Source: Symsagittifera roscoffensis (lineage: Eukaryota > Xenacoelomorpha > Acoela > Convolutidae). Taken from it: a DNA stretch of 64,000 nt. The position numbers and the translations under genes were made by a program. How positions within the stretch are numbered: the first letter of the stretch is position 1; each line of letters starts with the position of its first letter. The notes below the pieces were generated by a model. That model ran no database searches. It was given only the letters and a program-made list of their open reading frames with translations, and was not told where the DNA came from. The stretch is taken from positions 37,953,755 through 38,017,754 of the forward strand of contig NC_087066.1 of the NCBI RefSeq assembly GCF_963678635.1, written 5' to 3'. Below are positions 43,812 to 53,884 of the stretch, one piece after another.

Positions 43812-43997
43812 CTTGTCATATTGTTCAAATTTTCTGGGTAATCCATGGACGAATTAAAGATGCAGTCGAAGTTCAACTTGCACTGTTCTCGTGCATTTCC
43901 GACGAAGAACTGGTCCATGTTACCATTTCCATGGTTGTAGTTTTTCGGAAAAGTCAGCACAGTCTTTGTTCCTGGATCAAAGTCTTCCAACAAATAG
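43812..43997 (-). CDS. Fucosyltransferase exon 1 of those found (stem / start of catalytic domain)
   Basis: 186 bp, 61 whole codons with partial codons at both ends. The translation YLLEDFDPGTKTVLTF then QFFVGNAREQCKLNFDC fits the GT10 pattern of a 'kTIL.w' strand followed by a Cys pair near the start of the catalytic domain. NSS and NMT are possible N-glycosylation sites. The acceptor TTTTTGTGTTACAG is at 43998-44011. The donor ACAAG|GTATTT is at 43812/43811 and leaves phase 2, matching exon 2. It is not the initiator exon: the frame upstream of the acceptor has no membrane anchor. Confidence 0.85.
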
Positions 43998-44550
43998 CTG
44001 TAACACAAAAATGATTAATGTTCACACGTCTATGAGTGTTGCACAAAATCAGTTGTCAACAGGAATTTTGAAAAACAATTGAAGAAAATGAAAGGAACTG
44101 ACAAACTGTACGGAAAGGTTATAAGTAATGGATACTTTTTTTTAGGACTGAATATTTTATATATTATATACGTTTTTGACATATAATTTGTTAAAAACTT
44201 TCTTAACTTCAAAAAACTATTATTTGTTTTCAAGGTAATTTTTCAAGAAAATGCGGGAGCCAGATTTCATCCGGCAGGAATGGCATAATCCTTTGATGTA
44301 TATATTTACATATTTATACATCTATGTTATTGTAATGCAGGTCTACTGACCTTGAACAACATGGCCAGACCGAACCGTAAACCATAAACGCTCAGAACAA
44401 CGATTTACGGATCAACTTTCAGTTATCTGTTCATTCTCTTATAAGTTACTCAGTTAGTTCGCCAATCCGTAAGAATTCTATAATTGATCATAAGTAATGA
44501 AATGAAATTATTCGGAATGCTTGAGATTTTAAAAGGCAATTAATGGGATA
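43998..44550. other. Intron or 5' flank of the fucosyltransferase gene
   Basis: I looked here for an N-terminal exon with a short basic tail and a membrane anchor and saw none that I could support. Confidence 0.45.
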
Positions 44551-44642
44551 ACAATCTCCAAATAAGTGTTCGCTTTTTTGTCAATACTAAATCTTACGGA
44601 AAAATTTGCACTCACTCAAAACCGGATTAATTTGGAGATTGT
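44551..44642. repeat. 92-bp inverted-repeat element
   Basis: acaatctccaaat at 44551-44563 is the exact complement of atttggagattgt at 44630-44642. No coding capacity. It may be a MITE or solo hairpin. Confidence 0.55.
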
Positions 44643-44849
44643 AATGCTTTTTTTTGCTCGCAATGTTTATCCCAAAATTAGCCAAATTGACAATTAAGAA
44701 CCCCCAAAATTGTACAAGGGAAATATGTGTTATAATTTTTGAACACAGGGCATTGATATAGTTTAAATGTTTTAAACAAAGAAGTCGAAACTAGTAGTTC
44801 CCGGGCTGCGGTCCGGATCTTAGGTTACGAACAATGCTACTCTAAATAA

Positions 44850-45110
44850 GTACAATGTGACCAACGCAACGCGACCTAAAACGGGGTGAATTGCGACTTT
44901 GCCCAACTCAAGTGTTCTGCGAGACGACACGCGATCCAAAAAAAGGTATGTTGCGGCAAGGGCAACTCAAAATGAGTATGTTGCCACTTCGTGCGACTCA
45001 GGTTGCGACTTTGGGCAACTCAAGCGTCCCGTGAGGGAATCGAGTTTTGGTCACAGAAAACCAATTTCCGCGACCCAGTCGTGGACCTCAGTGTGGGCTA
45101 GAAACATGCC
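44850..45110. repeat. gcgac / gcaactca repeat region
   Basis: A GC-richer stretch with repeated gcgactttg(c/g)ccaactcaa(g) (44887 and 45007) and single gcgacctaaaacgg, cgcgatccaaaaaaagg and tgttgc phrases. It resembles the GTCGCGC-rich region at 15190-15540. The 71-codon plus frame across it follows from the repeats. Confidence 0.55.
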
Positions 45111-45323
45111 ATGAAAAAACACAATGATCACCAAAACTTGGTGATACTTTTTCGAAAACTGGAATCAAAGTTTAGGACTGATCTTTTGACTTTTGAATAT
45201 TTTTATTTCATTCCCAAAAAGGTAAATATTACTATATAAACTACCAATTTCTTACTTGAAAAAATTGCAGACGTTTTGCGCCAACTTTAGGAGAAAATGT
45301 TCTAGGTAATTGGCTCACTATAA

Positions 45324-45733
45324 TGAGTTATAACCGATGTGGTTAACTCATAGAGTAATTTCGGATAGGGTACACCGTCTGCTCGTCACGCTATCTTATT
45401 TTCGGCCGGATAGATTCGTGCAACTTCTTAGTCTAATACCGATCCTAATCTTACTCTTATACTATCTAGTCTCAGGTTGTTTAATTAGTCTCTGCTAGGC
45501 TCAATAGATCTAGGGTATACTGGTTTATTGCGGCTGCTGAAGTTCCTTTGGAGAGGCAACTAATTTCTAAGTTAAATTCAAATCTCTCTGGTGCTGAAAT
45601 TACAAGTAATTCCAGCACTTACAAATAAGTGGGTTGTTAGTTAGATGGATCAGGATTGGTTAATATTAAATACTTTACAGTGGTAAAATATCTAATTTAT
45701 CCAATCATAAAATGTAGTTTAGATCAGGTTCCA
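45324..45733 (-). repeat. Element C 3' LTR
   Basis: 410 bp, homologous to both LTRs of element B over its length (ctcatagagtaatttc, then the caacttcttagtctaatacc block) and ending ggttcca before cccatccggg, as in B. It is longer than B's because of an insertion near 45475-45500 (ttaattagtctctgctagg). Confidence 0.88.
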
Positions 45734-47325
45734 CCCATCCGGGTTTTACAGAGTTTTTTAGAATAGTCTTTCTGCAATTCAAAGGATGGATGATGGACGT
45801 TGGTATTTGGCGAACATCATATTTCTTCTGGGTTCTCTTGTTAGAGAAGTTCCAGGTTCAATCGCTGTGTCTTCTCATGACAACGACTTGGTTTTCGCAA
45901 CAAACTCAAATCTGATTTCAGAATGGTTGGCTATGACAGGTTTTTCTGTTTCATGTAGAGAACTTCTTTTGGGTTGACCTTGTCTGGGAATGGCGTGGAG
46001 ATTGTGCGTGGAGGCGATGCCTGGTTACTCGGATCTGTACGTATACTTGGACATCGAGGTGGTCATTGTTCTAGTTCAATGAAGTCCTTTTCTGCGAAGT
46101 CAAGTCGTACTCTAAATCCTTTGAGTTGTGATTGTGGGCGGCATATTAATTGTGGTTGGCCATTCTTTTTCGAGTGTAGTGGGGTCATTTTGTCTTTGGA
46201 TGTTCGTCTTTGGTGTTGTATGCTGATCTATATACTGCAAGGTATAATTTACATTTTATAAAATTTTTATTAGTTTGATGTTTTAATTATGATTTTGGTT
46301 AGTTGTTTTCACAAAAGCTTTTTGTTTTAGTTTGGTTATTTTGAAGAGTTACTCACCCTTGAGTACCTCTTATTAAAAATAGGAGTGTGGTCACAAAGCG
46401 TGGATGTAGCGCAGTGGGTTAGGCCGGCTATAGAGCATGCTCAGGACGTCCTCTCTGGTTGGTTAGGCCAGGAGTGGGAGTATGATTTCGTGCGTTTTCT
46501 GTGAGAGGTCCTGTTATGTGATAACTTTTTATGTTGGGTTTATTGTGGTTTTTCTTATGTTTCGTTGGTCGTGTCCTTTTTTCAAAAATCAAATTGTTTT
46601 TGGTATGGGTTTGTCTTTCGACTTTTTTGTGTTTTATTATTTCTTTCTTAGACTTTATAATAGTCTTCAAAAGAACAAATTATCCAGTTTTAAACTTGAT
46701 TAATCCGGTTTGGATACCGTTGGTTTCCTTTTCTTAGTCATGCTGTTATTCTATGTGTTGTGGTGTTTAGTAAGCTGCGTTGGTTAGTTTTGTTTAGTAT
46801 ATAATTCCTTTCCAACCGGGTTAAAGGAAAGTTTGAAACTTGTTATCGTGTGTTAGAGTTGTTGAGTGTGAAAGCTTGAAACTGAAATTCATTATTTAAA
46901 CAATTCTTCGTGGGCGAGCTGTGCGAGTTTGGATAGAATTCTTGTGCGAGTGAATGGAAATATCAAAAGGTTAGTACTGCATTTTCGTCTTATCAATTTA
47001 CTACATAGAATTTCAATTTTACTGCTAGTTTTGGGGAAAAATTAAGTTACAAATTTTCATCATTATTAGAATTACTGCTTTTAGGGAAATAATTTAAAAA
47101 TTAATTTACTACATTGGTATGAATTTTATTTAATTTAGCTGGTGCAAAAGATTATTAGAGTTTGGAACAATTTGAAGAAGTTTTCTATTTTTTATTTTTC
47201 TTTTGTGTATTTTGCAGATGATCGTGAGATGAAGACTAAAAATCTAAATGAGACATGGATAAAGAATGGTTAGTTTTTTAATTTGAATTTATTAGTTAAG
47301 AATATGTATAAATTATACTTACCTG
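45734..47325 (-). other. Element C long 3' non-coding region
   Basis: Shares conserved islands with 19041-20714 of B: cccatccgggtttt next to the LTR, ggatctgtacgtatactt at 46030, the gcgtggatgtagcgcagtgg block at 46397, and cctttccaaccgggttaaa at 46808. Plus-strand frames at 45786-45977 and 45974-46261 are not conserved in B and are not called as genes. Confidence 0.65.
46397..46485 (+). other. Conserved block with a tRNA A-box-like stretch (C copy)
   Basis: gatgtagcgcagtgggttag is followed by ccggctatagagcatgctca. It is better conserved between B and C than its surroundings. No convincing B-box, so a functional tRNA is not proposed. Confidence 0.35.
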
Positions 47326-49130
47326 TTAGTCGTCGGGGAAAAAACCGTGGGGGAAGATGTCGTGTATTATGTCGGAATTAGTTAGTAATTTTGCTAGTAT
47401 GCGAATGATGTTTTTAGTTTGAAGCAGTGGCCAAAGCAATTGAAGTGCTTTAATGGTTTTTAGTTCTTCAGTGCCAACTGCAAAATCATAAGGTGTGTTT
47501 TGGATGAGATTATATAATTTGTGATTGTATTTAGTGTTGTGGATGAATTCTAATATTGGGATTTCTATAGGTTGAATAAATTCATGTGGGATAAGGAAGG
47601 GTCTGGATTCTTCTGCGTTGAAGGTCTTCGTGATGGGACAAAAAATATACATTTGGGTTATGGGATCATAATTGCGAAGAATACCGTGAAGGTTAGTATC
47701 TTTGATGCAATATGTGAAGTTAAGAAAAAATGGTGAAGTGTACTTAGAGTTAATAAATTGAAAACGGTGGTGTGGTTGTCTTGATGGAGTGTGTAGATCA
47801 AAGTGATTTTGTATGAAGCGATAATATGTATATGTGTGGGTTTGTTTAGTGCGTAACATAATATCGTGTGAGCAGTGCAAATCTCGTTCATGTGGTGCAA
47901 GGAAATGAAGGGTTAGTGAAAATAATTGAAATTTTTCTTTAAAACTTTCGTAAGCTTGTGTGTCGGTTAGTGCTTCAGAAATGATGTGATCGAATTTGCG
48001 ATCAAATATATTGAGTGTAAATACATATGGTGTTTTGATGAAGAATTTTTCTGTGATTTGTGGGTTAGCGAAACGGTCATCATCTAAAAATTGGTCTTGG
48101 TTAGCTCGGATGATGTTATGATCGTAATATTCTAGCGTATATTCGTTAGCTCGGGGTGCAGAGTGTGTTTTTAGTGACTTTTTATATCCTATATAAGTAA
48201 ATCGTCTATGTGTTAGCGGTGTGGTGAGTCGATATAGCATATCTTTATTTCTTTCTATATCGATGTGAGTATTAGATAAAGGTAGGCAAAGGGGGTTAGT
48301 AAAATGATAATATGATGTCCAATGAAGTGTAGGCATTAAAACTTGTTCATCTACAAAACTACGTGTGTCGTTAGTGTTGTTAGGAGTATTCAAAGTATAT
48401 TGTGGAAATGAAGGTAGGGTGATTGCTAAAAAATCTTTCGTGTTAGTGTGATTTGGATGATTAATATATTCACGGGCTGTTCCTGGTTTTGTTGGAAATG
48501 GATGGTTCGGGAATTTTCTTTTGAAAGTGCGATAAGCTCTATTAGTGCTATTTGATGATTCGGTGGATGTGGATGATGGTGCTAATGATGCGGTATAAGC
48601 TGAAGAGGGTGTAGGGGTAGGTGGGTTTGATGATTCTATTGTGGATGAAATCTGATTAAGTGGGGTTTTCAAGGTGGAAGGGTTGTTGTTGTAGGGTGAT
48701 AAAATTATCTAGTTCCTGGGAGATTTGGGGAGTATCTGGAGAATTGGATGATCGGTCTGAATGAAATGAAGAGTAGGTTGGGGTGACTTGTGAAGCATAA
48801 GAGGGTGTAGAAATGGATGGGAGTGGGTTATTTGGCGGGATTGGTTGAAAAGGGGGTTTTGAAAAAACTGAGGAGTTGGTTTGAAAATTAATGGATGGAG
48901 ATGGTTCAGAGTCTGCAAATTCATCAGGGGTTTCAATATTTGGTATTGAGTTGTGAAATGGAGTATAAAACTGAGATATGTGAGTTAGTGTCTGAATTCA
49001 TGCCTGATGTTACATTATTGGTTGGGAAATCGGGTGGCGGGAAAGCAAAAAGTGGAATTATTGTAATTGGAGTGTTGAGGTTGGTTGGGTGGGAATTTGA
49101 GCGGTGTAGGGATCCAAGTTGTCGGCTCAT
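47326..49130 (-). CDS. Element C ORF-X, accessory ORF downstream of env (two frame shifts)
   Basis: The conserved start ATGAGCCGAC at 49130 lies about 100 bp after the env stop. The C-terminal 448 codons (48672-47326) are open. The start segment (49130-48933) and a middle segment around 48715 (ELDNFITLQQQ) are in two other frames, so this copy has about two shifts. Layout: Ser/Thr/Pro-rich N-terminal third, then a likely folded region with LMPTLHWTSYYHFTNPL and a C-terminal region (HEFIQPIEIPILEFI, SDIIHDIFPHGFF) closely conserved with element B. No signal peptide, membrane helix or named motif is seen. I do not recognise the family, but cross-element conservation argues for a real protein. 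Confidence 0.7.
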
Positions 49131-49230
49131 CGTGGGCTAAAAAAATTATTATTTTGAGACTGAAAAGTGGTGGTATGGGGTTGTTCTATAATTTGTTCAT
49201 ATGTATTTTCATCTAGTGAATGGTGTGTCA

Positions 49231-51747
49231 TTATATGTTGAATGGGACTTTGTGATATATTTGGTCGAAAATTTTTGGATTATGTGTTATTGCTAAATTT
49301 CGAAAATTTCGTGGGACTAGTGATAATGGATGGTTATGTGGTAGGGGTGGTAACTGTGGTGCTGTAGGGGTTATGTCTACATTGTTATGTTCTTCGTCGT
49401 ATGTGTTCTGTCTTGTTGCTATTTTTGTGTTGTATTCTTTTATTTGTGCGTCTAAAAGAATTTTGTTTATTGATAATGAAAAAATTCCAAAAAATCCTGC
49501 AAATAGTATGCGTGCTACACTTTCTTGTCTATTTACTTGTGTGTGTATAGCGCATCTATTGTAGATTCCTTTTAAGAGTGAAAAAAGAAATCCTATAAAG
49601 TTAAACATTGCGTATAAAATAGTCAATTTTTCTAAGATGTAGTAGGGCCATCCTAGAAAATCGAGAATTTCATTTTTTAGTGTAACAAAGCTAAAAATAT
49701 TTATAGGTGAAATATCTTGTGGTCTGTATTTTTCACCGTTTAGATATATATAGTCTTTAATGTCTTTAAAATATCCGCTATAATCTTGTGTATAAATATC
49801 TGCAAATCCTGCGGTTTCGGCAAGTTTGCGTAAGTTTTGGTCAATTGATTGTCTTTGTATAGTGTCCATTTGTGTTAATAATTCTTGGAATTGTTGTGTT
49901 CTAATGTGATGTTGGATATCGGATTTTGAATATATTCCAATTGATTGTAGGTCAATATTTGGGTTTCGAGCAATAGCTCTTATGCTTTCAGGTGAAAATT
50001 TTTTGAGTGATTGCATTAATGTGGGATATGGGGTAAGAAGGTAATATTTATCTTCATCAGAGTTCAGTTGAACTACATTGTGGCTATTTTCTGATCCACG
50101 TGGGACTGCGGTATCCCAGAAATAGGTTCGTCTTGAAAGTGTGTCAACGAAATGTACTTTATTCTTATAAAAGATAGGGATTCTTTTATAGCATCGTTTA
50201 TCTTCAAAAATATATAGTGGTGATACTTTTTTGGTACAGGTATAAAACCATAAAATGTTTCCTTCGTAGTCTAAAAAAATTGATCTATTTCCTGATAGTA
50301 AATATCCTGCGTAGGGTATTTTTAATACTGCTAGTGCAAGTGATTGTAGGATTTGTGTCCTTTCTAATTCGCATAATTGGTGAAATGTTTCTAATTCAGC
50401 GAGTGACATTTCTTGAAAAATGCGGCTAATTGTGTAGTCTAATTTCATATCTAGGTGAATATCATAGTGGATATTACCGAAATATGTACTATTCATTAGT
50501 GATAGTTCTTGTAAACGTGTGCTTCTAGTGTCATGGGGTTTTAGATGTCCACCAGGTTGACTTTTACTTTTTTGAAAATCAACTGGTATATATGATGGTC
50601 CTTCGTTTATAGGGTGACTTGTGGCGTATGGGTCGATTTTTACTTTTCCAGTGGTCATGTCGAATCCTTTTTCGTATTCAACTAATATCTCGGAGTATTG
50701 TGTTTTGTGAAGTGGATTTCTGTATTTACATGCAAGTTCTGTTTCTTGATATTTTTGAAAACGTGTCAATTTATTTTCTATATTGTGTATGTTTCTAAAA
50801 TTAGAACTTTGTTTTCGTGATGGATGGACTTGTTCATATGGAATTGATTGTATAAAATATTTTTCGTGAAATTTTATCATACGAGCGTGTATTTTTGCTA
50901 CTTGAAATGTTGTACATGTGTCTTCGGGGAACCAAACAATTGTTGCTTGTGTTCGTGTTGCAGGGTCACAATAGCCTTGATCGTTTTTACAAGGTAATCT
51001 GATTCCTTGATAGATCATGGTGTTGTCAGATAAATCGCGTGTGAGTTGTATTTTTTCGAGTTGTATTTTCCAATCGAAAAACATTATTTCTTGATATCCT
51101 TTATTTTTCGTGTCTGCTTTGCAGTTTGATGGGTCATTTATACCAATATGTGGTATCCAGTGTTTATCGTGTATGTCATAAGTTAATCTTCCGTGTGCGC
51201 CGTTGTATGGGTATTTTTCATCTAATTTTATATGTCCTTGATATCTTTCAAGTTCTGCTTGATGTACAGAATCTGCAAAAACTTGGAAATATACTAATTT
51301 TCTATCTGTGTTTTTATTTCTTGTGATGTTTAGTCTTAGTAACTCGTTTTTACAATCTTCGGGATTGAGATGTAAAAGTCGTTCGATATTACTCTGGTAG
51401 AATGATTCGTGGTCAAGTCGGTTTTTATTTCCATTTGAGACTTGTGAACAATGTACTTTCTTTTCAGAAAATGTTGCTGTGAATTTATATCCTATAACTG
51501 TTGTTGCTCGGGCTTTTGAATAAAGTGTCGCTATTACATTTGTTGTTTCTATAGCTTGTGGTTCTGTTTCGCATTGTGATACTTGATTTATTGCATATTT
51601 GTGTAGTGTTTTTTGTTCGTTTTCTTCACAATCGTAATGTGTTACTAATAAATCTTGGGGTCCTGTGCGGGGGGAAGGGTTTATATTTTCATTGGAGGTT
51701 ATTAGAAAAAGGAGTTGGAGAAAAATTAAAATTTTTAGAATATACAT
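49231..51747 (-). CDS. Element C env-like membrane glycoprotein (intact, 838 codons)
   Basis: The ATG is at 51747 and a hydrophobic signal peptide (about residues 1-18) leads a Cys-rich ectodomain. It has THYDCEEN near residue 38, a Cys pair near 270-280 (RLPCKNDQGYCDP), TIVWFPEDTCTTF near residue 292, and NxS/NxT sites. Near the C-terminus a hydrophobic segment around residues 690-720 (GWPYYILEKLTILYAMF) and a second (ILFAGFFGIFSLS) are followed by a Pro/His-rich tail of about 90 residues. This is the layout of a type I viral-style envelope protein. The pattern of early Cys and a 'T.VW....C' box reminds me of envelope proteins captured from arthropod RNA viruses (chuvirus-like), but I cannot confirm that. 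The ATG overlaps the end of ORF-P by 13 bases. Confidence 0.8.
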   Translation of the reverse strand: MYILKILIFLQLLFLITSNENINPSPRTGPQDLLVTHYDCEENEQKTLHKYAINQVSQCETEPQAIETTNVIATLYSKARATTVIGYKFTATFSEKKVHCSQVSNGNKNRLDHESFYQSNIERLLHLNPEDCKNELLRLNITRNKNTDRKLVYFQVFADSVHQAELERYQGHIKLDEKYPYNGAHGRLTYDIHDKHWIPHIGINDPSNCKADTKNKGYQEIMFFDWKIQLEKIQLTRDLSDNTMIYQGIRLPCKNDQGYCDPATRTQATIVWFPEDTCTTFQVAKIHARMIKFHEKYFIQSIPYEQVHPSRKQSSNFRNIHNIENKLTRFQKYQETELACKYRNPLHKTQYSEILVEYEKGFDMTTGKVKIDPYATSHPINEGPSYIPVDFQKSKSQPGGHLKPHDTRSTRLQELSLMNSTYFGNIHYDIHLDMKLDYTISRIFQEMSLAELETFHQLCELERTQILQSLALAVLKIPYAGYLLSGNRSIFLDYEGNILWFYTCTKKVSPLYIFEDKRCYKRIPIFYKNKVHFVDTLSRRTYFWDTAVPRGSENSHNVVQLNSDEDKYYLLTPYPTLMQSLKKFSPESIRAIARNPNIDLQSIGIYSKSDIQHHIRTQQFQELLTQMDTIQRQSIDQNLRKLAETAGFADIYTQDYSGYFKDIKDYIYLNGEKYRPQDISPINIFSFVTLKNEILDFLGWPYYILEKLTILYAMFNFIGFLFSLLKGIYNRCAIHTQVNRQESVARILFAGFFGIFSLSINKILLDAQIKEYNTKIATRQNTYDEEHNNVDITPTAPQLPPLPHNHPLSLVPRNFRNLAITHNPKIFDQIYHKVPFNI

Positions 51748-52910
51748 GTGTATGAAAATCCTGAGTATGGGTTATAAAATGTGATGAAACCAATTGTCTT
51801 TTTGGTATATCTGTCGTATTTGTATATCACTTCAGTTGTTATAAATGGTGGTGGTAGGGATTGAGCTGTTATATTTGGTGGGTTTAATGGATAGGGATGT
51901 TGAGTAATGTTGTTTAATTTAACCGTGATTTCAAATTTTAATTGTAGACTATTTTGTTGGAGTATTTGGATGTTATGATCACGAATGTCTTCGTGGATGT
52001 CTTGTCTATATTGTAGTCTATTTAGTGCCCAGTTGTGGAGTCGGTTACTTTCTGGGTGTTGTCCAAATAATGGTGGAGGTGCTGTGAATGTATTCCAGTC
52101 TAGTCTTAAAGGAATATTTGTTGATGATTGTTCTCGATATCTAGCGTCGAGGTTATTTGGGAAATTTAAGTTAAAAGGCGGTGGTAAAATCTGGCTTATT
52201 GATGGTGTTGATGGTAGTGATAATGTTTCTGGTAGTGATGAGGATGTTGTTGTATCCGTAGAAATATCTATTGGATCATTGATTAAATTTGGTTCACCTT
52301 GTGTGAATGAATGTGTTGTCCAATATGGTAGTCGTGATGTTAGGTTTGTGGGGTTAAAGGGGTTTTCACGAATTTGTTCAGATGTTGGTGTTGAACCTAA
52401 GTAATCTGAGGGTAGGCTTGAGGTGCTACGTTGTGAAAGAAGCGTAGGGGTTTCTGGTAATATACCAATGGGGTTTTCTGGAGTACTTTGTGATGGGGAT
52501 TGAGGTATATCAAAACGAACTCGGGGAGTTTGAAAATTCCTGTTTCGTCGAGGATGTATAATTTGTCTATTTATTTCGACTGTATTTTGGTTTTGACTAG
52601 GATTTCGTATTCTACTTAATTCTTGTGGTAGTGTTGGGTAAAAGTTATATGTTGGTTCGCTTAGAGGTGCTTGTCGTTGAACTGGTTCTAGTGGTTCAGA
52701 TAAGCGAGCGTGTCGTTCTTCAAAGGTATATGGGTTATCTTGAAAGGAAATTCGTGTGGATGTTTGGGGGTTTTGGGTAGTTGAAGATGGTGTTGGGTTA
52801 TCTTGGGATGATGTCGGTGAAGACTGACTGAGTGATTGTTGGTTAGCAATTTTTGATGGTTTTTTATTTATTCTTTTAGTGGAAAAATTTATGTTTATTA
52901 TAGTATTCTT
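51735..52910 (-). CDS. Element C ORF-P: Pro/Ser/Thr-rich open frame without ATG
   Basis: 391 codons open between TAG (52913-52911) and TAA (51737-51735), with no ATG anywhere in the frame. The N-terminal two thirds are Pro/Ser/Thr/Gln-rich and probably disordered. The C-terminal part (LDWNTFTAPPPLFGQ, then HNWALNRLQYRQDI and LKFEITVKLNNI) looks folded and is recognisable in element B. The frame overlaps the 62-codon membrane ORF by 35 bases at its start (+1 relative frame) and env by 13 bases at its end. Expression could be by splicing from gag or by frameshifting. Copy 2 carries an in-frame stop at 62301-62303. I do not recognise the family. Confidence 0.65.
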   Translation of the reverse strand, partial: KNTIININFSTKRINKKPSKIANQQSLSQSSPTSSQDNPTPSSTTQNPQTSTRISFQDNPYTFEERHARLSEPLEPVQRQAPLSEPTYNFYPTLPQELSRIRNPSQNQNTVEINRQIIHPRRNRNFQTPRVRFDIPQSPSQSTPENPIGILPETPTLLSQRSTSSLPSDYLGSTPTSEQIRENPFNPTNLTSRLPYWTTHSFTQGEPNLINDPIDISTDTTTSSSLPETLSLPSTPSISQILPPPFNLNFPNNLDARYREQSSTNIPLRLDWNTFTAPPPLFGQHPESNRLHNWALNRLQYRQDIHEDIRDHNIQILQQNSLQLKFEITVKLNNITQHPYPLNPPNITAQSLPPPFITTEVIYKYDRYTKKTIGFITFYNPYSGFSYTCIF

Positions 52911-53064
52911 CTAGAAAAAGAATTAGGAGGATTGTTGCTAGGGCGAATGTGATGATTGCTTTCTTTATACATTTGCATATTGTCAAGATGAGGGATGATA
53001 GAAATGTTATAAAAATTACAAATAGTAAAAAAATATCTGTTCTACTAAAAATGGTACGTATCAT
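52876..53064 (-). CDS. Small double-membrane-segment ORF upstream of ORF-P
   Basis: 62 codons from ATG at 53064. Two hydrophobic stretches (about residues 11-29 and 36-51) flank a basic-Cys turn (CKCIKK), and the tail is charged (LEEYYNKHKFFH). It is placed between integrase and ORF-P, and is identical in copy 2. It could be a separate small membrane protein or a leader for ORF-P. I found no counterpart in element B, where that part is deleted. Function unknown. Confidence 0.45.
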   Translation of the reverse strand: MIRTIFSRTDIFLLFVIFITFLSSLILTICKCIKKAIITFALATILLILFLEEYYNKHKFFH

Positions 53065-53884
53065 TTAGATAAGTTTTGTGAATCGTACCTGTGGATATAG
53101 TCAATAGCTTTCGAAAGCTGGAGGTATAGTTCAAATATGGAATAGAAAATTTAAAAAATATTGCAAAAAATGATTAAGATTATTACAAAAGATTCAAAGG
53201 TATCAAAAAGAAATATGATTAAAAGTTTAAATATCGTTAAAACGTTTATGAGAATGTTAAGAATTATGTTGACTGGTCGAGAGAAGAGCATTTAAGAAAT
53301 GGCTTCTCGATCGAATATTTTTTGTTGTTTGAGGCAATTTTCAAGTGTGGTCGAATTATTTATTGGTTTTTTGACAAGTGGGTTGAGTTTTGTGAAAAAT
53401 TGTTGGGGGCAAATTTTATGGTGATCGGGAGGTCTTTTTTGTCTTTATTTTTATTTGTCAAGTGATCTGGGGTATTTTTGAGATTTTTATACTTTAGGCT
53501 AATTAAAATGGTCGTTCTTTTACTTTAGGCTAATTTAACATATTTGTTTGGGGGGTATTTGAGATCGGAGTTGGGGAAATATTGTTGATCTTTGGGTTAT
53601 TAGATAAGGGAGGGTTATGATATTATGGTGATATTTATTTTAGTTGTCAAGTTGGAGTGGTTTGCTTATTTTTGACCTGGAGGTCGCAAAGTTATAGTTA
53701 TAGATATGCCTGGAGTTTATTATCGTTCGTCTAGTTGGTTTGTGTTAGAGTTAGAGAAGGTGACGGATTGGATGAATCCTATTGGCTAATTTTGAACTAG
53801 AATCGTTGCTTGTTTGTCAGCATGTTATTTTGAAAAATGAAAGTTCAAAATTTTTCAGAGGTGCAAAAATTATTAAATATAAAA
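53065..53884 (-). other. Element C spacer between integrase and the accessory genes
   Basis: No open frame on the minus strand that I can support. A duplicated ttactttaggctaatt phrase lies at 53489-53535. A splice acceptor for env or ORF-P could lie here or downstream but cannot be picked with confidence. Confidence 0.45.

Larger units (their letters stand above)
14800..43997 (-). other. Fucosyltransferase gene span (five exons located, 5' end missing)
   Basis: Five exons join in phase on the minus strand: 43997-43812, 35782-35433, 18570-18443, 17492-17361 and 15150-14800. The product is a GT10-family fucosyltransferase, which moves fucose from GDP-fucose onto N-acetylglucosamine- or galactose-containing glycans in the Golgi lumen. 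Known members are type II membrane proteins. The exon with the cytoplasmic tail, membrane anchor and stem start was not found between 43998 and 45323, so it may lie beyond element C or be too short to recognise. Introns of about 8.0, 16.9, 0.95 and 2.2 kb contain nearly all the other elements between 15 and 43 kb. Confidence 0.85.

Noticed and set aside
45786-46261. Two plus-strand frames in the 3' non-coding region of element C
   Set aside because: They are antisense to the element, the frames are not kept in element B, and no domain is recognisable.
49373-52404. Several plus-strand frames of 60-139 codons opposite env and ORF-P
   Set aside because: They are shadows of minus-strand genes. 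The similarity between B and C in these frames follows from the minus-strand coding.
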